Assembly (NCBI GenBank): GCA_964219345.1
Contig: CAXPPN010000026.1
Span: 1 to 51,362, forward strand
DNA length: 51,362 bases
Reading direction: 5' to 3'
Source of the DNA: UBA3537 sp964219345
GTDB taxonomy: Bacteria > Bacteroidota > Bacteroidia > Flavobacteriales > Flavobacteriaceae
Part shown: positions 8,363 through 15,645 of the stretch, in pieces
How positions within the stretch are numbered: the stretch's first letter is position 1
Layout of the letters: every line of letters starts with the position of its first letter
Translations under genes and position numbers: made by a program
The notes under the pieces: generated by a model
The model's input: the letters and a program-made list of their open reading frames with translations, nothing else
Database searches by the model: none
Told to the model about the DNA's origin: nothing

Positions 8363-9487
8363 TTATAGGATAAATAAATCTGAAGCAATTCCATCACACA
8401 AAAATTTACCTTTAATGGTTGTTTTTAAAACATCATCTTCCAAGACTAAGGTTTTGGAATTGAGATGTTTTTGAGCATTTTTTAGAAGTTGATTTTTAAA
8501 TTCTATGCCAAATTTCTCTTCAATTTTTGAAAGTGAAACGCCCCACATCGTCCGAAGTCCTGTCATAAGGTATTCATTAAAACGATTCTCTGGAGTTAAT
8601 AGTTCCTCAGTTAATGGAAGTTGATCTTGTTCTAAAGTTTTGATGTATGTGCTATTATTTGACACATTCCAAGATCGTTTTTTTCCGTCAAAAGAATGGG
8701 CAGAAGGACCAACGCCAAGATATGGTTTTCCTAACCAATAACTTGTGTTGTGTTTTGAAAACGTGTCTGGTGTTCCAAAACTACAAACTTCATAGTGTAT
8801 CAAACCTGCTTTGTTGGTGTCTTCAATCAAAACTTGAAAATGTGTTGCTGCAAGCCCATCGTTCATAGGTGGATGTTTTGCCGTTTTTATAAAATGCTCC
8901 AAAGCTGTTTTGGGCTCCACAGTAAGGGCGTAGCACGACAAATGTTTGATGTCTAAATCCAATGCTATTTTAAGATTTTCTCGCCAACGTTCAGCGGACA
9001 TTTGTGGCATCCCATACATCAAATCAATACTGATATTATCAAAGTAGCGTTGTGCTATTTTTAGACACTCAATGGCTTCTTTGGCATTATGAGCGCGATT
9101 CATTTCTTGTAAATCTTCTTCGAAAAACGACTGAATTCCTATGCTTAATCTATTGATTTTTGTTTTAGAAAGCATTTTAATTTTTGATGCTGTAAGGTCA
9201 TCAGGATTAGCCTCTAATGTAATTTCTGCACTGGGTACAACATTGTAGTACATTTCAATCGCCTGAAAAATAAGACGCAAATCCTCCAAGCTCAAAAGCG
9301 ATGGTGTTCCGCCACCAAAATAAATGGATTCTAGTGGTACTGATTTCAATTCTTTTGCTCTAAGTTGAAGTTCTTTACAAAGGGCCTCAATAAAATCTTT
9401 TTTATGCTTTTGATTAGTTGAAAAATGAAAATTGCAATAATGACAGGTTTGTTTACAAAACGGAATATGTAGATAGAGTCCTGCCAA
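8363..9487 (-). CDS. hemW: HemW, radical SAM heme chaperone
   Basis: A 374-residue radical SAM protein. The cluster motif is CKQTCHYCNF (residues 11-20), CxxxCxxC followed by xF. The Phe there fits HemW, which traffics heme, rather than the oxidase HemN, which has a fourth Cys. GGGTPS and IGIQSF follow as expected, and a C-terminal HemN_C domain is present. The start is TTG at 9485-9487: an in-frame TAG, the ruvC stop, lies two codons upstream, so no ATG is available and the N-terminus MAGLYLHIPFC matches the family. It shares the reading frame with ruvC, separated by stop TAG plus two codons. Tight spacing suggests coupling. Confidence 0.92.
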   Translation of the reverse strand: MAGLYLHIPFCKQTCHYCNFHFSTNQKHKKDFIEALCKELQLRAKELKSVPLESIYFGGGTPSLLSLEDLRLIFQAIEMYYNVVPSAEITLEANPDDLTASKIKMLSKTKINRLSIGIQSFFEEDLQEMNRAHNAKEAIECLKIAQRYFDNISIDLMYGMPQMSAERWRENLKIALDLDIKHLSCYALTVEPKTALEHFIKTAKHPPMNDGLAATHFQVLIEDTNKAGLIHYEVCSFGTPDTFSKHNTSYWLGKPYLGVGPSAHSFDGKKRSWNVSNNSTYIKTLEQDQLPLTEELLTPENRFNEYLMTGLRTMWGVSLSKIEEKFGIEFKNQLLKNAQKHLNSKTLVLEDDVLKTTIKGKFLCDGIASDLFIL

Positions 9488-9493
9488 ATGAAA

Positions 9494-10045
9494 CTATTTT
9501 TTTACTCTATTTTCATTTTGCTTGACAAAAGCACTCCAACCGGTATAACTTTTCCCTGCGGTAACTTTTCCAGCATTATAGAAATGGCATACTGCAGCAG
9601 CCAAACCATCTGTGGAATCCAAGTTTTTGGGCAATTCTTTCAGTTGCAAAAGACTTTGTAGCATTTTGGCCACCTGTTCTTTACTCGCATTTCCATTGCC
9701 CGTAATAGCCATTTTTATTTTTTTTGGTGAATATTCTGTAATGGGAATTTCTCTAGACAAACCAGCGGCCATGGCCACCCCTTGCGCACGACCTAGCTTT
9801 AACATACTTTGAACGTTTTTGCCAAAAAATGGCGCTTCAATGGCAATTTCATCAGGGTTAAAGTTGTCAATCAGCTCTAGAGTACGTTCAAAAATGAGTT
9901 TTAATTTTAAGTAATGATCGCTGTATTTTTTCAATTGCAATTCGTTCAATTGCAAAAACTCCATAGTTTTTCCTTTGACTTTTATCAATCCAAAGCCCAT
10001 TATGGTTGTTCCTGGATCTATCCCCAATATGATTTTTTCACTCAT
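9494..10045 (-). CDS. ruvC: crossover junction endodeoxyribonuclease RuvC
   Basis: A 183-residue Holliday-junction resolvase. The first catalytic Asp is in ILGIDPGTTIMGFG, the Glu in IAIEAPFFGKNVQS, and the C-terminal acidic pair in LDSTDGLAAAVCH. RuvC works as a dimer with RuvAB to cut recombination intermediates. The C-terminus extends about 20 residues beyond the catalytic core, which is common. It sits between a TonB-C-like lipoprotein (8-base gap upstream) and hemW (6-base gap downstream), an arrangement familiar from flavobacteria. No promoter is apparent between the three, so one transcript is likely. Confidence 0.95.
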   Translation of the reverse strand: MSEKIILGIDPGTTIMGFGLIKVKGKTMEFLQLNELQLKKYSDHYLKLKLIFERTLELIDNFNPDEIAIEAPFFGKNVQSMLKLGRAQGVAMAAGLSREIPITEYSPKKIKMAITGNGNASKEQVAKMLQSLLQLKELPKNLDSTDGLAAAVCHFYNAGKVTAGKSYTGWSAFVKQNENRVKK

Positions 10046-10053
10046 TGCAAATA

Positions 10054-10527
10054 CTAATTGGTGTTTAAAATTATAGGCAATTGAAAAACGGTTTGCACAT
10101 GCTGACTGCGTTTGATGGCTGGATATAATTTTGGCAATTCTAAAAGACTTGCACTTAAAATTTCATTCAAATTTTGAGTTGATGCTTCGGAGAGCTGACT
10201 AGCGTCCAAACTTGAAAGTGTAATTTTACCTGTTTTTGAAACTAAAAAATTGACCAATATGGTATCATTTTCAGTATCCAAAACTACCATGTCGCTATTT
10301 TTTAAAACCTCAAATATATGCGTGGTAAAAATTGATTCAAAACAGGCCTTATTATCCTCATAACTGTGGTCTTCATCACAAGTTTCAAAGGTTGGATACT
10401 GGTCCACCTCATTCCATTTGAACGTTTGTAATTCTTGTTCTAAAATGACATCAGAATTGAGTTTCTTCTTTTCAAAATATTGACAAGAAAAACAAACAGT
10501 AAAACAAAAAATCAGAGCAAAGCGCAT
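10054..10527 (-). CDS. putative lipoprotein with TonB-C-like fold, function unknown
   Basis: A 157-residue protein with a short hydrophobic leader ending in CFSC, a plausible lipobox with lipidated Cys at residue 15. The mature part contains WNEVDQYPTFETCDE, a Cys-containing segment common to flavobacterial proteins encoded next to ruvC, and ends in QTVFQLPIILNTN. The pattern of alternating strands and helix (ILVNFLVSKTGKI, then LPKLYPAIKRSQHV) resembles the C-terminal domain of TonB-type proteins, but this is a fold-level guess. It is first in the ruvC-hemW run. No clear promoter box was found in the 76 bases upstream. Confidence 0.6.
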   Translation of the reverse strand: MRFALIFCFTVCFSCQYFEKKKLNSDVILEQELQTFKWNEVDQYPTFETCDEDHSYEDNKACFESIFTTHIFEVLKNSDMVVLDTENDTILVNFLVSKTGKITLSSLDASQLSEASTQNLNEILSASLLELPKLYPAIKRSQHVQTVFQLPIILNTN

Positions 10528-10603
10528 TGGTTTGTTATAAACCTTAAAATTACGCTTTTAATTTGAACTGAAAAAACCTTTAAAATATATAGATTTTACA
10601 GCA

Positions 10604-12223
10604 TTACTTCTTGGGTTTTACATTGGGGGCACCACTCATAATTTCGGCATTGGCAAATTCCTCGAATTGTTTAAAATTATCAACAAAAGATTTTGCAAGT
10701 GCAAACGCTTTTTTATAAAATCCTTCGTCATTTTTCCATGTTTTTCTTGGGCTTAAAACGGCTGTGGGTACATTGGGACACACCCTTGGCTGCAGCACGC
10801 CAAAAACAGAATGAATATGGTAATTGTCTTTGTTGGCTGCTTCCAAAGAGCCGTCCATTGCTGCGGCAATCATGGCGCGGGTATATTTCAGTTCCATGCG
10901 TTTGCCTATACCATAAGGTCCACCAGTCCACCCCGTATTGACCAACCAAACGGTAACCCCTGCGGATTTCATTTTGGTACTCAACATTTCGGCATATTTG
11001 GTAGGGTGTAACGGCATAAATGGTGCGCCAAAACAGGCCGAAAATATAGGTTTTGGCTCATTGACACCTGCTTCTGTTCCTGCCACTTTTGCGGTATAAC
11101 CCGATATAAAATGATAGGCCGCCTGAGCTGGAGTAAGCTTCGAAATGGGGGGCAGTACACCAAAAGCATCGGCGGTAAGAAAAAAGATATGTTTTGGGTT
11201 TTTACCAATAGAATTGGGCTTAATATTTTTGATATGATGAATGGGATAGCTTACCCGTGTGTTTGGGGTAATACTTTTGTCTGTAAAATCGACATTCCCA
11301 TTTTTATCCATCACCACATTCTCCAAAATAGCGCCTTTTTTTATGGCATTATAAATGTCTGGTTCTTGGGTTTTGGATAAATTGATGACCTTGGCATAGC
11401 ATCCCCCTTCAAAATTAAATATGGTATTTTCGGCGGTCCAGCCATGTTCGTCATCGCCAATGAGTTGGCGTTCTGGATCGGTGGATAGTGTGGTTTTTCC
11501 AGTCCCAGAGAGTCCAAAAAATATGGAGGTTTCTCCGTTTTTACCCACATTGGCACTACAATGCATCGGTAAGGTGTTTTTAAATACAGGAAGAATAAAA
11601 TTAAGTGCCGAAAAAATCCCTTTTTTGATTTCTCCAGTATAGCCCGTTCCACCAATTAAAGCGATTCTTTTTGTAAAATTTAAAATGGCAAAATTATGCT
11701 GGCGTGTCCCATCAACTTCTGCGTTGGCCATAAAACCAGGCGCATTAACAATGGTCCATTCGGGGATAAAATCTTTGAGTTCTGAAGCACTAGGACGCAA
11801 AAACATATTGTAGGCAAAAAAATTGCTCCATGGATATTCGTTAACCACACGAATATTGACACGGTAATTGGGGTCTGCACAAGCATAAGCATCACGGACA
11901 TACAAAGGTTTGTCGTTAAGATAATGAATCACTTTTGTATAGAGGTGATCAAAGGCTTCTGGCGAAAATGGAATATTGATATCCCCCCACCAGACTTTAT
12001 CTTTGGTGATAGCGTCTTTAACAATAAAACGATCTTTGGGCGAACGCCCTGTAAACTCACCTGTATTGATGGCCAGCGCAGCAGACGAGGCCTCTACGCC
12101 TTGTTTTAGGGCAATGGTTTTTTTGTGCAGTTGATCGGGAGAACATTGGTAATGAACTGATTTTGAAGTTATTCCGAGAGCTTTTAACGAAATCGTTTTC
12201 GTAACTTGTTGTACGTTTTCCAT
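10604..12223 (-). CDS. pckA: phosphoenolpyruvate carboxykinase (ATP)
   Basis: A 539-residue cytosolic enzyme that converts oxaloacetate plus ATP to phosphoenolpyruvate, the first committed step of gluconeogenesis. The kinase-1a P-loop GLSGTGKTTLSTDP and the metal-binding GDDEHGW are in the expected order, with YHFISGYTAKVAGTEAG and the C-terminal nucleotide site MELKYTRAMI also present. The length matches the ATP-dependent family. The gene has noticeably higher GC than its neighbours (a hand count of 11461-11520 gives about half G+C). A -7 promoter element lies 25 bases upstream of its ATG. The next gene on the minus strand, DUF423, ends only 63 bases upstream. Confidence 0.97.
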   Translation of the reverse strand: MENVQQVTKTISLKALGITSKSVHYQCSPDQLHKKTIALKQGVEASSAALAINTGEFTGRSPKDRFIVKDAITKDKVWWGDINIPFSPEAFDHLYTKVIHYLNDKPLYVRDAYACADPNYRVNIRVVNEYPWSNFFAYNMFLRPSASELKDFIPEWTIVNAPGFMANAEVDGTRQHNFAILNFTKRIALIGGTGYTGEIKKGIFSALNFILPVFKNTLPMHCSANVGKNGETSIFFGLSGTGKTTLSTDPERQLIGDDEHGWTAENTIFNFEGGCYAKVINLSKTQEPDIYNAIKKGAILENVVMDKNGNVDFTDKSITPNTRVSYPIHHIKNIKPNSIGKNPKHIFFLTADAFGVLPPISKLTPAQAAYHFISGYTAKVAGTEAGVNEPKPIFSACFGAPFMPLHPTKYAEMLSTKMKSAGVTVWLVNTGWTGGPYGIGKRMELKYTRAMIAAAMDGSLEAANKDNYHIHSVFGVLQPRVCPNVPTAVLSPRKTWKNDEGFYKKAFALAKSFVDNFKQFEEFANAEIMSGAPNVKPKK

Positions 12224-12247
12224 AAAAAGTGAATCGCATTAAAGAAA

Positions 12248-12255
12248 CAAAGGTA
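12248..12255 (-). promoter_or_regulatory. -7 promoter element of pckA
   Basis: On the minus strand TACCTTTG is an exact TAnnTTTG match, with the pckA ATG 25 bases downstream. At the -33 distance only a TTTTAG-like stretch is seen, so the upstream box is imperfect. Confidence 0.5.
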
Positions 12256-12286
12256 ACTATTCTTTTAAAAACAGCTAAAATTTATG

Positions 12287-12679
12287 TTATTTTTTGTGTT
12301 TAAAAAAATAAAAAACCAACATTCCCCAAGCACTAATCAACAATAAACCTCCTATGGGGGTAACAGGACCAAAAAACGAAAAATCAATTGGGGTTAAGGC
12401 ATTGGTGGCCAATAGATAAATAGAGCCCGAAAATAAAAGAACACCCAAAAGGGTAAGCCAAAATAAACGTTTTTTTTGTTGGGGGTGTAGTTGTGGCATT
12501 AGTCCAACCACAAAAAGAAAAAATGCATGGTACATTTGGTAACGTACCCCCGTTTGAAAACTTTCTAAACTTGTGGTATCAAGCGCATTACGAAGTCCGT
12601 GTGCGGCAAAAGCCCCCAAAACCACAGCAATCAACCCCAAAATTGAGGCCGCTAAAAAAAATTTCTTTTCCATACTCAT
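12287..12679 (-). CDS. DUF423 small membrane protein
   Basis: A 130-residue protein with four predicted membrane helices. DUF423 landmarks are clear: LGAFAAHGL in the first loop, RYQMYHAFFLF in the second helix, LFSGSIYLLA in the third and FGPVTPIGGLLLISAW in the fourth. The function of the family is not known. It is transcribed divergently from the saccharopine dehydrogenase-like gene across only 47 bases, which hold a perfect -7 element for this gene at 12702-12709. Like its neighbours pckA and the start of the dehydrogenase gene, it is somewhat richer in GC than the rest of the window. Confidence 0.88.
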   Translation of the reverse strand: MSMEKKFFLAASILGLIAVVLGAFAAHGLRNALDTTSLESFQTGVRYQMYHAFFLFVVGLMPQLHPQQKKRLFWLTLLGVLLFSGSIYLLATNALTPIDFSFFGPVTPIGGLLLISAWGMLVFYFFKHKK

Positions 12680-12701
12680 TTTAAATATTTAACTTTAGAC
12701 A

Positions 12702-12709
12702 CAAAAGTA
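12702..12709 (-). promoter_or_regulatory. -7 promoter element of the DUF423 gene
   Basis: TACTTTTG on the minus strand fits TAnnTTTG, 22 bases before the ATG at 12679. No TTTG is found at the correct spacing upstream. Confidence 0.4.
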
Positions 12710-12726
12710 ATCATTGCAATCACAAT

Positions 12727-14091
12727 ATGCGAACCATCCTCATTATTGGCGCTGGTAAATCCACAGCCTATCTCGTACAATACCTACTGCAAAAGTCAGA
12801 GGCAGAACAACTTCGTGTCATTTTAGCGGATAAAAATAGTGCCTTTGCTGAAAAACTCATTGATCAGCACCCCAACGGCCAAGCCATTGCTTTTGATGTT
12901 TTTAATGAAGAACAACGCCACAAACAAATTAAAAACGCGGATATCGTGGTTTCAATGTTGCCCGCACGTTTTCATATCGAGGTGGCCAAAGATTGTTTGA
13001 AATTCGGAAAAAATATGGTCACTGCTTCTTATGTAAGCGATGAGATGCAAGCCCTACACAAAGAGGTTGAAGCCAAAGGGTTGTTATTTTTAAACGAAAT
13101 GGGCGTCGATCCTGGTATCGATCATATGAGTGCCATGGCAGTCATTGACCGTATCAAAGCCAATGGGGGCGAAATGTTGCTTTTTGAATCGTTTACCGGC
13201 GGACTTGTGGCACCAGAAAGCGACAATAATTTGTGGAACTACAAATTTACATGGAACCCTAGAAACGTGGTAACAGCAGGGCAAGGCGGTGCTGCTAAGT
13301 TTTTACAAGAAGGAAAATTTAAATACATCCCCTACCACCGCTTATTCCGTAGAACAGAATTTTTGGAAGTCGATGGCTATGGTCGTTTTGAGGCCTATGC
13401 CAATAGAGATTCCCTAAAATACCAAAGTATTTATGGTTTGGATGCTATTCAAACCTTGTATCGTGGGACCATCAGACGAGTTGGATTTGGAAAAGCATGG
13501 CAAATTTTTATCATGCTCGGTATGACAGACGATAGTTATACCATTGAGGACAGCGAACATATGAGCTATAGAGATTTTGTAAATTCATTTTTACCTTATA
13601 GTCACTCAGATTCTGTTGAACTCAAATTAAGACATCAACTTAAAATTGATCAAGATGATATCATTTGGGAAAAATTAGAAGAACTGGATCTATTTAATCC
13701 CAACAAAAAAGTTGAGCTGAAAAATGCAACACCAGCTCAAATTTTACAAAAAATTTTAATGGACAGTTGGACGCTAAAACAAGAAGACAAAGACATGATT
13801 GTGATGTATCATAAATTTGGCTACGAATTAAATGGTAAAAAACACCAAATTGATGCCACAATGGTATGTAAAGGTGACAATCAAACCTATACAGCAATGG
13901 CAAAAACAGTTGGATTACCTGTCGCAATTGGAGCTTTAAAAGTACTAAACAATGAATTTAACCTAAAAGGTGTTCAAATTCCTATCAAAAAAGGGATATA
14001 CAAACCAATTTTAAAAGAATTAGAGGATTTTGATATCATTTTTAAAGAAAAAGAAGTAAAATACTTAGGATATAATATATTAAATGCCTGA
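12727..14091 (+). CDS. saccharopine dehydrogenase family protein (lysine-degradation type)
   Basis: A 454-residue NAD(P)-dependent enzyme of the saccharopine dehydrogenase family. The Rossmann motif ILIIGAGKSTAYLVQYLL opens the protein. The conserved MLPARFH, NEMGVDPGIDHMSAM and ESFTGGLVAPESD segments follow. In organisms with the saccharopine route this enzyme converts saccharopine to glutamate and aminoadipate semialdehyde. An Lrp/AsnC regulator lies 64 bases downstream, consistent with amino-acid control. The composition changes inside the gene: the first part (to about 13.5 kb) is GC-richer than the last quarter. The direction (lysine breakdown rather than synthesis) is inferred from the group, not seen. 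Confidence 0.85.
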   Translation: MRTILIIGAGKSTAYLVQYLLQKSEAEQLRVILADKNSAFAEKLIDQHPNGQAIAFDVFNEEQRHKQIKNADIVVSMLPARFHIEVAKDCLKFGKNMVTASYVSDEMQALHKEVEAKGLLFLNEMGVDPGIDHMSAMAVIDRIKANGGEMLLFESFTGGLVAPESDNNLWNYKFTWNPRNVVTAGQGGAAKFLQEGKFKYIPYHRLFRRTEFLEVDGYGRFEAYANRDSLKYQSIYGLDAIQTLYRGTIRRVGFGKAWQIFIMLGMTDDSYTIEDSEHMSYRDFVNSFLPYSHSDSVELKLRHQLKIDQDDIIWEKLEELDLFNPNKKVELKNATPAQILQKILMDSWTLKQEDKDMIVMYHKFGYELNGKKHQIDATMVCKGDNQTYTAMAKTVGLPVAIGALKVLNNEFNLKGVQIPIKKGIYKPILKELEDFDIIFKEKEVKYLGYNILNA

Positions 14092-14092
14092 T

Positions 14093-14127
14093 TTTGTTAT
14101 AAATTATAAAATAATTTAATATTTTTG
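14093..14127 (+). promoter_or_regulatory. probable promoter of the Lrp/AsnC gene
   Basis: TTTG at 14093-14096 and TATTTTTG at 14120-14127 are separated by 23 bases, at the long end of the accepted spacing. The -7 box is perfect, and the ATG follows 28 bases later. The TTTG falls just past the stop of the upstream gene. Confidence 0.5.
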
Positions 14128-14155
14128 TGTCATTCTACTCAAAAAGTGATAAAAT

Positions 14156-14614
14156 ATGTCCGAATTTCCAATTGATGGTATAGATAAAACCATTTTAAGA
14201 GCCTTAATGAAAGATGCTCGAACCCCTATTTTAGAAATTGCACGAAGTGTTGGGATTTCTGGGGCTGCTATTCATCAAAGATTAAGAAAACTAGAAAATT
14301 CTGGCTTGATTGAAGGATCAAAATTTGTGATTAATCCAAAAGTTTTAGGTTATAAAACCATGGCTTTTGTTGGTGTTTATCTCGAAAAAGCCAAAAACAA
14401 TGCCGACGCTGTACGTCAACTCAAGCGGATTCCAGAAGTTTTGGAATGCCACTATACGACCGGCGATTGGAGTATTCTTATCAAAATTCTTTGTAAAGAC
14501 AACGAACATTTGATGAATGTCCTTAATAAAAGTATTCAGGATATTTCTGGTGTTTCCAGAACAGAAACGTTTATTTCATTAAATCAACAGTTGGATCGAC
14601 AGATTAAAATCTAG
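14156..14614 (+). CDS. Lrp/AsnC-family transcriptional regulator
   Basis: A 152-residue regulator. The N-terminal winged helix-turn-helix covers about residues 8-55 (DKTILRALMKDARTPILEIA, then GISGAAIHQRLRKLE). The C-terminal ligand-binding and oligomerisation (RAM) domain follows, with VGVYLEKAKN and CHYTTGDWSILIKI. Such proteins sense amino acids and form octamers on DNA. The position right after a saccharopine dehydrogenase-like gene suggests it controls lysine metabolism. Its 3' end overlaps the convergent zinc protease gene by 4 bases. Confidence 0.93.
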   Translation: MSEFPIDGIDKTILRALMKDARTPILEIARSVGISGAAIHQRLRKLENSGLIEGSKFVINPKVLGYKTMAFVGVYLEKAKNNADAVRQLKRIPEVLECHYTTGDWSILIKILCKDNEHLMNVLNKSIQDISGVSRTETFISLNQQLDRQIKI

Positions 14615-15303
14615 TCTCTGCCAAAAATTTGAAGCGCCCAATACATCAATGTTGCTAAAGCACCTAGTGCAGCCACTAAATATGTGCGTGCCGCCCATTT
14701 CAAAGCATCTTCTGCATCTTTATATTCTTCGCGAGACACGATATTCCTATTTTTTAGCCAAGCTAATGCTCTGTTACTCGCATCGTACTCTACTGGTAGC
14801 GTTACAAAACTAAAAACAGTTGCAACGGCCATTAATCCAAAACCAAGTACAGCCACCCAAAATCCAAGACCAAGACCCGCACCAAAACCAAGCATTAAGC
14901 CTGCTAGAATGATCCACATCGATAGTCTTGAAGAGACATTAACAATTGGTACAAGCGTTGAACGTGTTTGTAACCAACTATAGGCTTGTGCATGCTGTAC
15001 TGCATGCCCACATTCGTGAGCAGCCACCGCAGCTGCAGCTGCATTGCGTTCGTGATAAACGGCTTCACTCAGGTTTACTGTGCGATCTTTTGGATTATAA
15101 TGATCGGTCAAACGCCCTTTTACAGAAACCACACGAACATTGTTTATACCATGATCGGCAAGCATTTTTTCTGCAATTTCTGCTCCCGACATGCCATTAC
15201 GTAAGTGTGTTTTTGAATATTTTGCAAATTTACGCTTCAGGGTAGAGCTTACCATCCAACTGACTAGCGCAATTATTCCAAGTAATAAATAATAGGTTCC
15301 CAT
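14611..15303 (-). CDS. YugP-like membrane zinc metallopeptidase
   Basis: A 230-residue membrane protein of the putative neutral zinc metallopeptidase family (YugP type). An N-terminal membrane helix is followed by a soluble segment with the zinc motif VAAHECGHAVQHAQ (HExxH as HECGH, about residues 96-100). A long hydrophobic hairpin of two helices follows (about residues 122-168), then LPVEYDASNRALAWL, which supplies the distal Glu expected in the family, and a C-terminal helix. The substrate is unknown. The ATG at 15301-15303 gives the usual N-terminus. Its end overlaps the Lrp gene by 4 bases. Confidence 0.85.
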   Translation of the reverse strand: MGTYYLLLGIIALVSWMVSSTLKRKFAKYSKTHLRNGMSGAEIAEKMLADHGINNVRVVSVKGRLTDHYNPKDRTVNLSEAVYHERNAAAAAVAAHECGHAVQHAQAYSWLQTRSTLVPIVNVSSRLSMWIILAGLMLGFGAGLGLGFWVAVLGFGLMAVATVFSFVTLPVEYDASNRALAWLKNRNIVSREEYKDAEDALKWAARTYLVAALGALATLMYWALQIFGRD

Positions 15304-15372
15304 AAGATTTGTTTTTTTAGATTTTGTACATCAAAAATAACACCAATTCTTCAAAAAGTGAAATTTTGACCG

Positions 15373-15645
15373 TTAAGGTTTTCTGTATTTAAAAATGAAT
15401 ACCAAAATAATAAATGCCAAAACCATTGTAATAGTGTTGGCCAAAATCATTGATAGGCTTTCTTTGTAGATTCCATAAATCAACCAACATACAATACCAA
15501 TAAAAAATAATGTGAATGTTGTCATTGAAAATGCTGAAACGTCTTTCGTTTTCCAGGTTTTATACACTTGGGGGAAAAACGAATAGGTGGTTAGCGCTGC
15601 AGCCAACAACCCAATACCTTCAATATAATCGATATCAGCCAACAA
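15373..15645 (-). CDS. SemiSWEET-type PQ-loop transporter
   Basis: A 90-residue protein with three membrane helices, the size of bacterial SemiSWEET sugar transporters, which work as dimers. The PQ motif is FFPQVYKTWKTKD near residues 23-35, and the third helix contains N-T-I-T-MVLAF as in the family. There is no ATG near the start; TTG at 15643-15645 is the best start and overlaps the leuS stop by 11 bases, suggesting translational coupling. Sucrose, glucose or another small solute could be the substrate. Confidence 0.82.
   Translation of the reverse strand: MLADIDYIEGIGLLAAALTTYSFFPQVYKTWKTKDVSAFSMTTFTLFFIGIVCWLIYGIYKESLSMILANTITMVLAFIILVFIFKYRKP

Noticed and set aside
10693..12109. Several open frames on both strands inside pckA
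   Set aside because: They are shadows of a strongly conserved, GC-richer gene and resemble no protein family.
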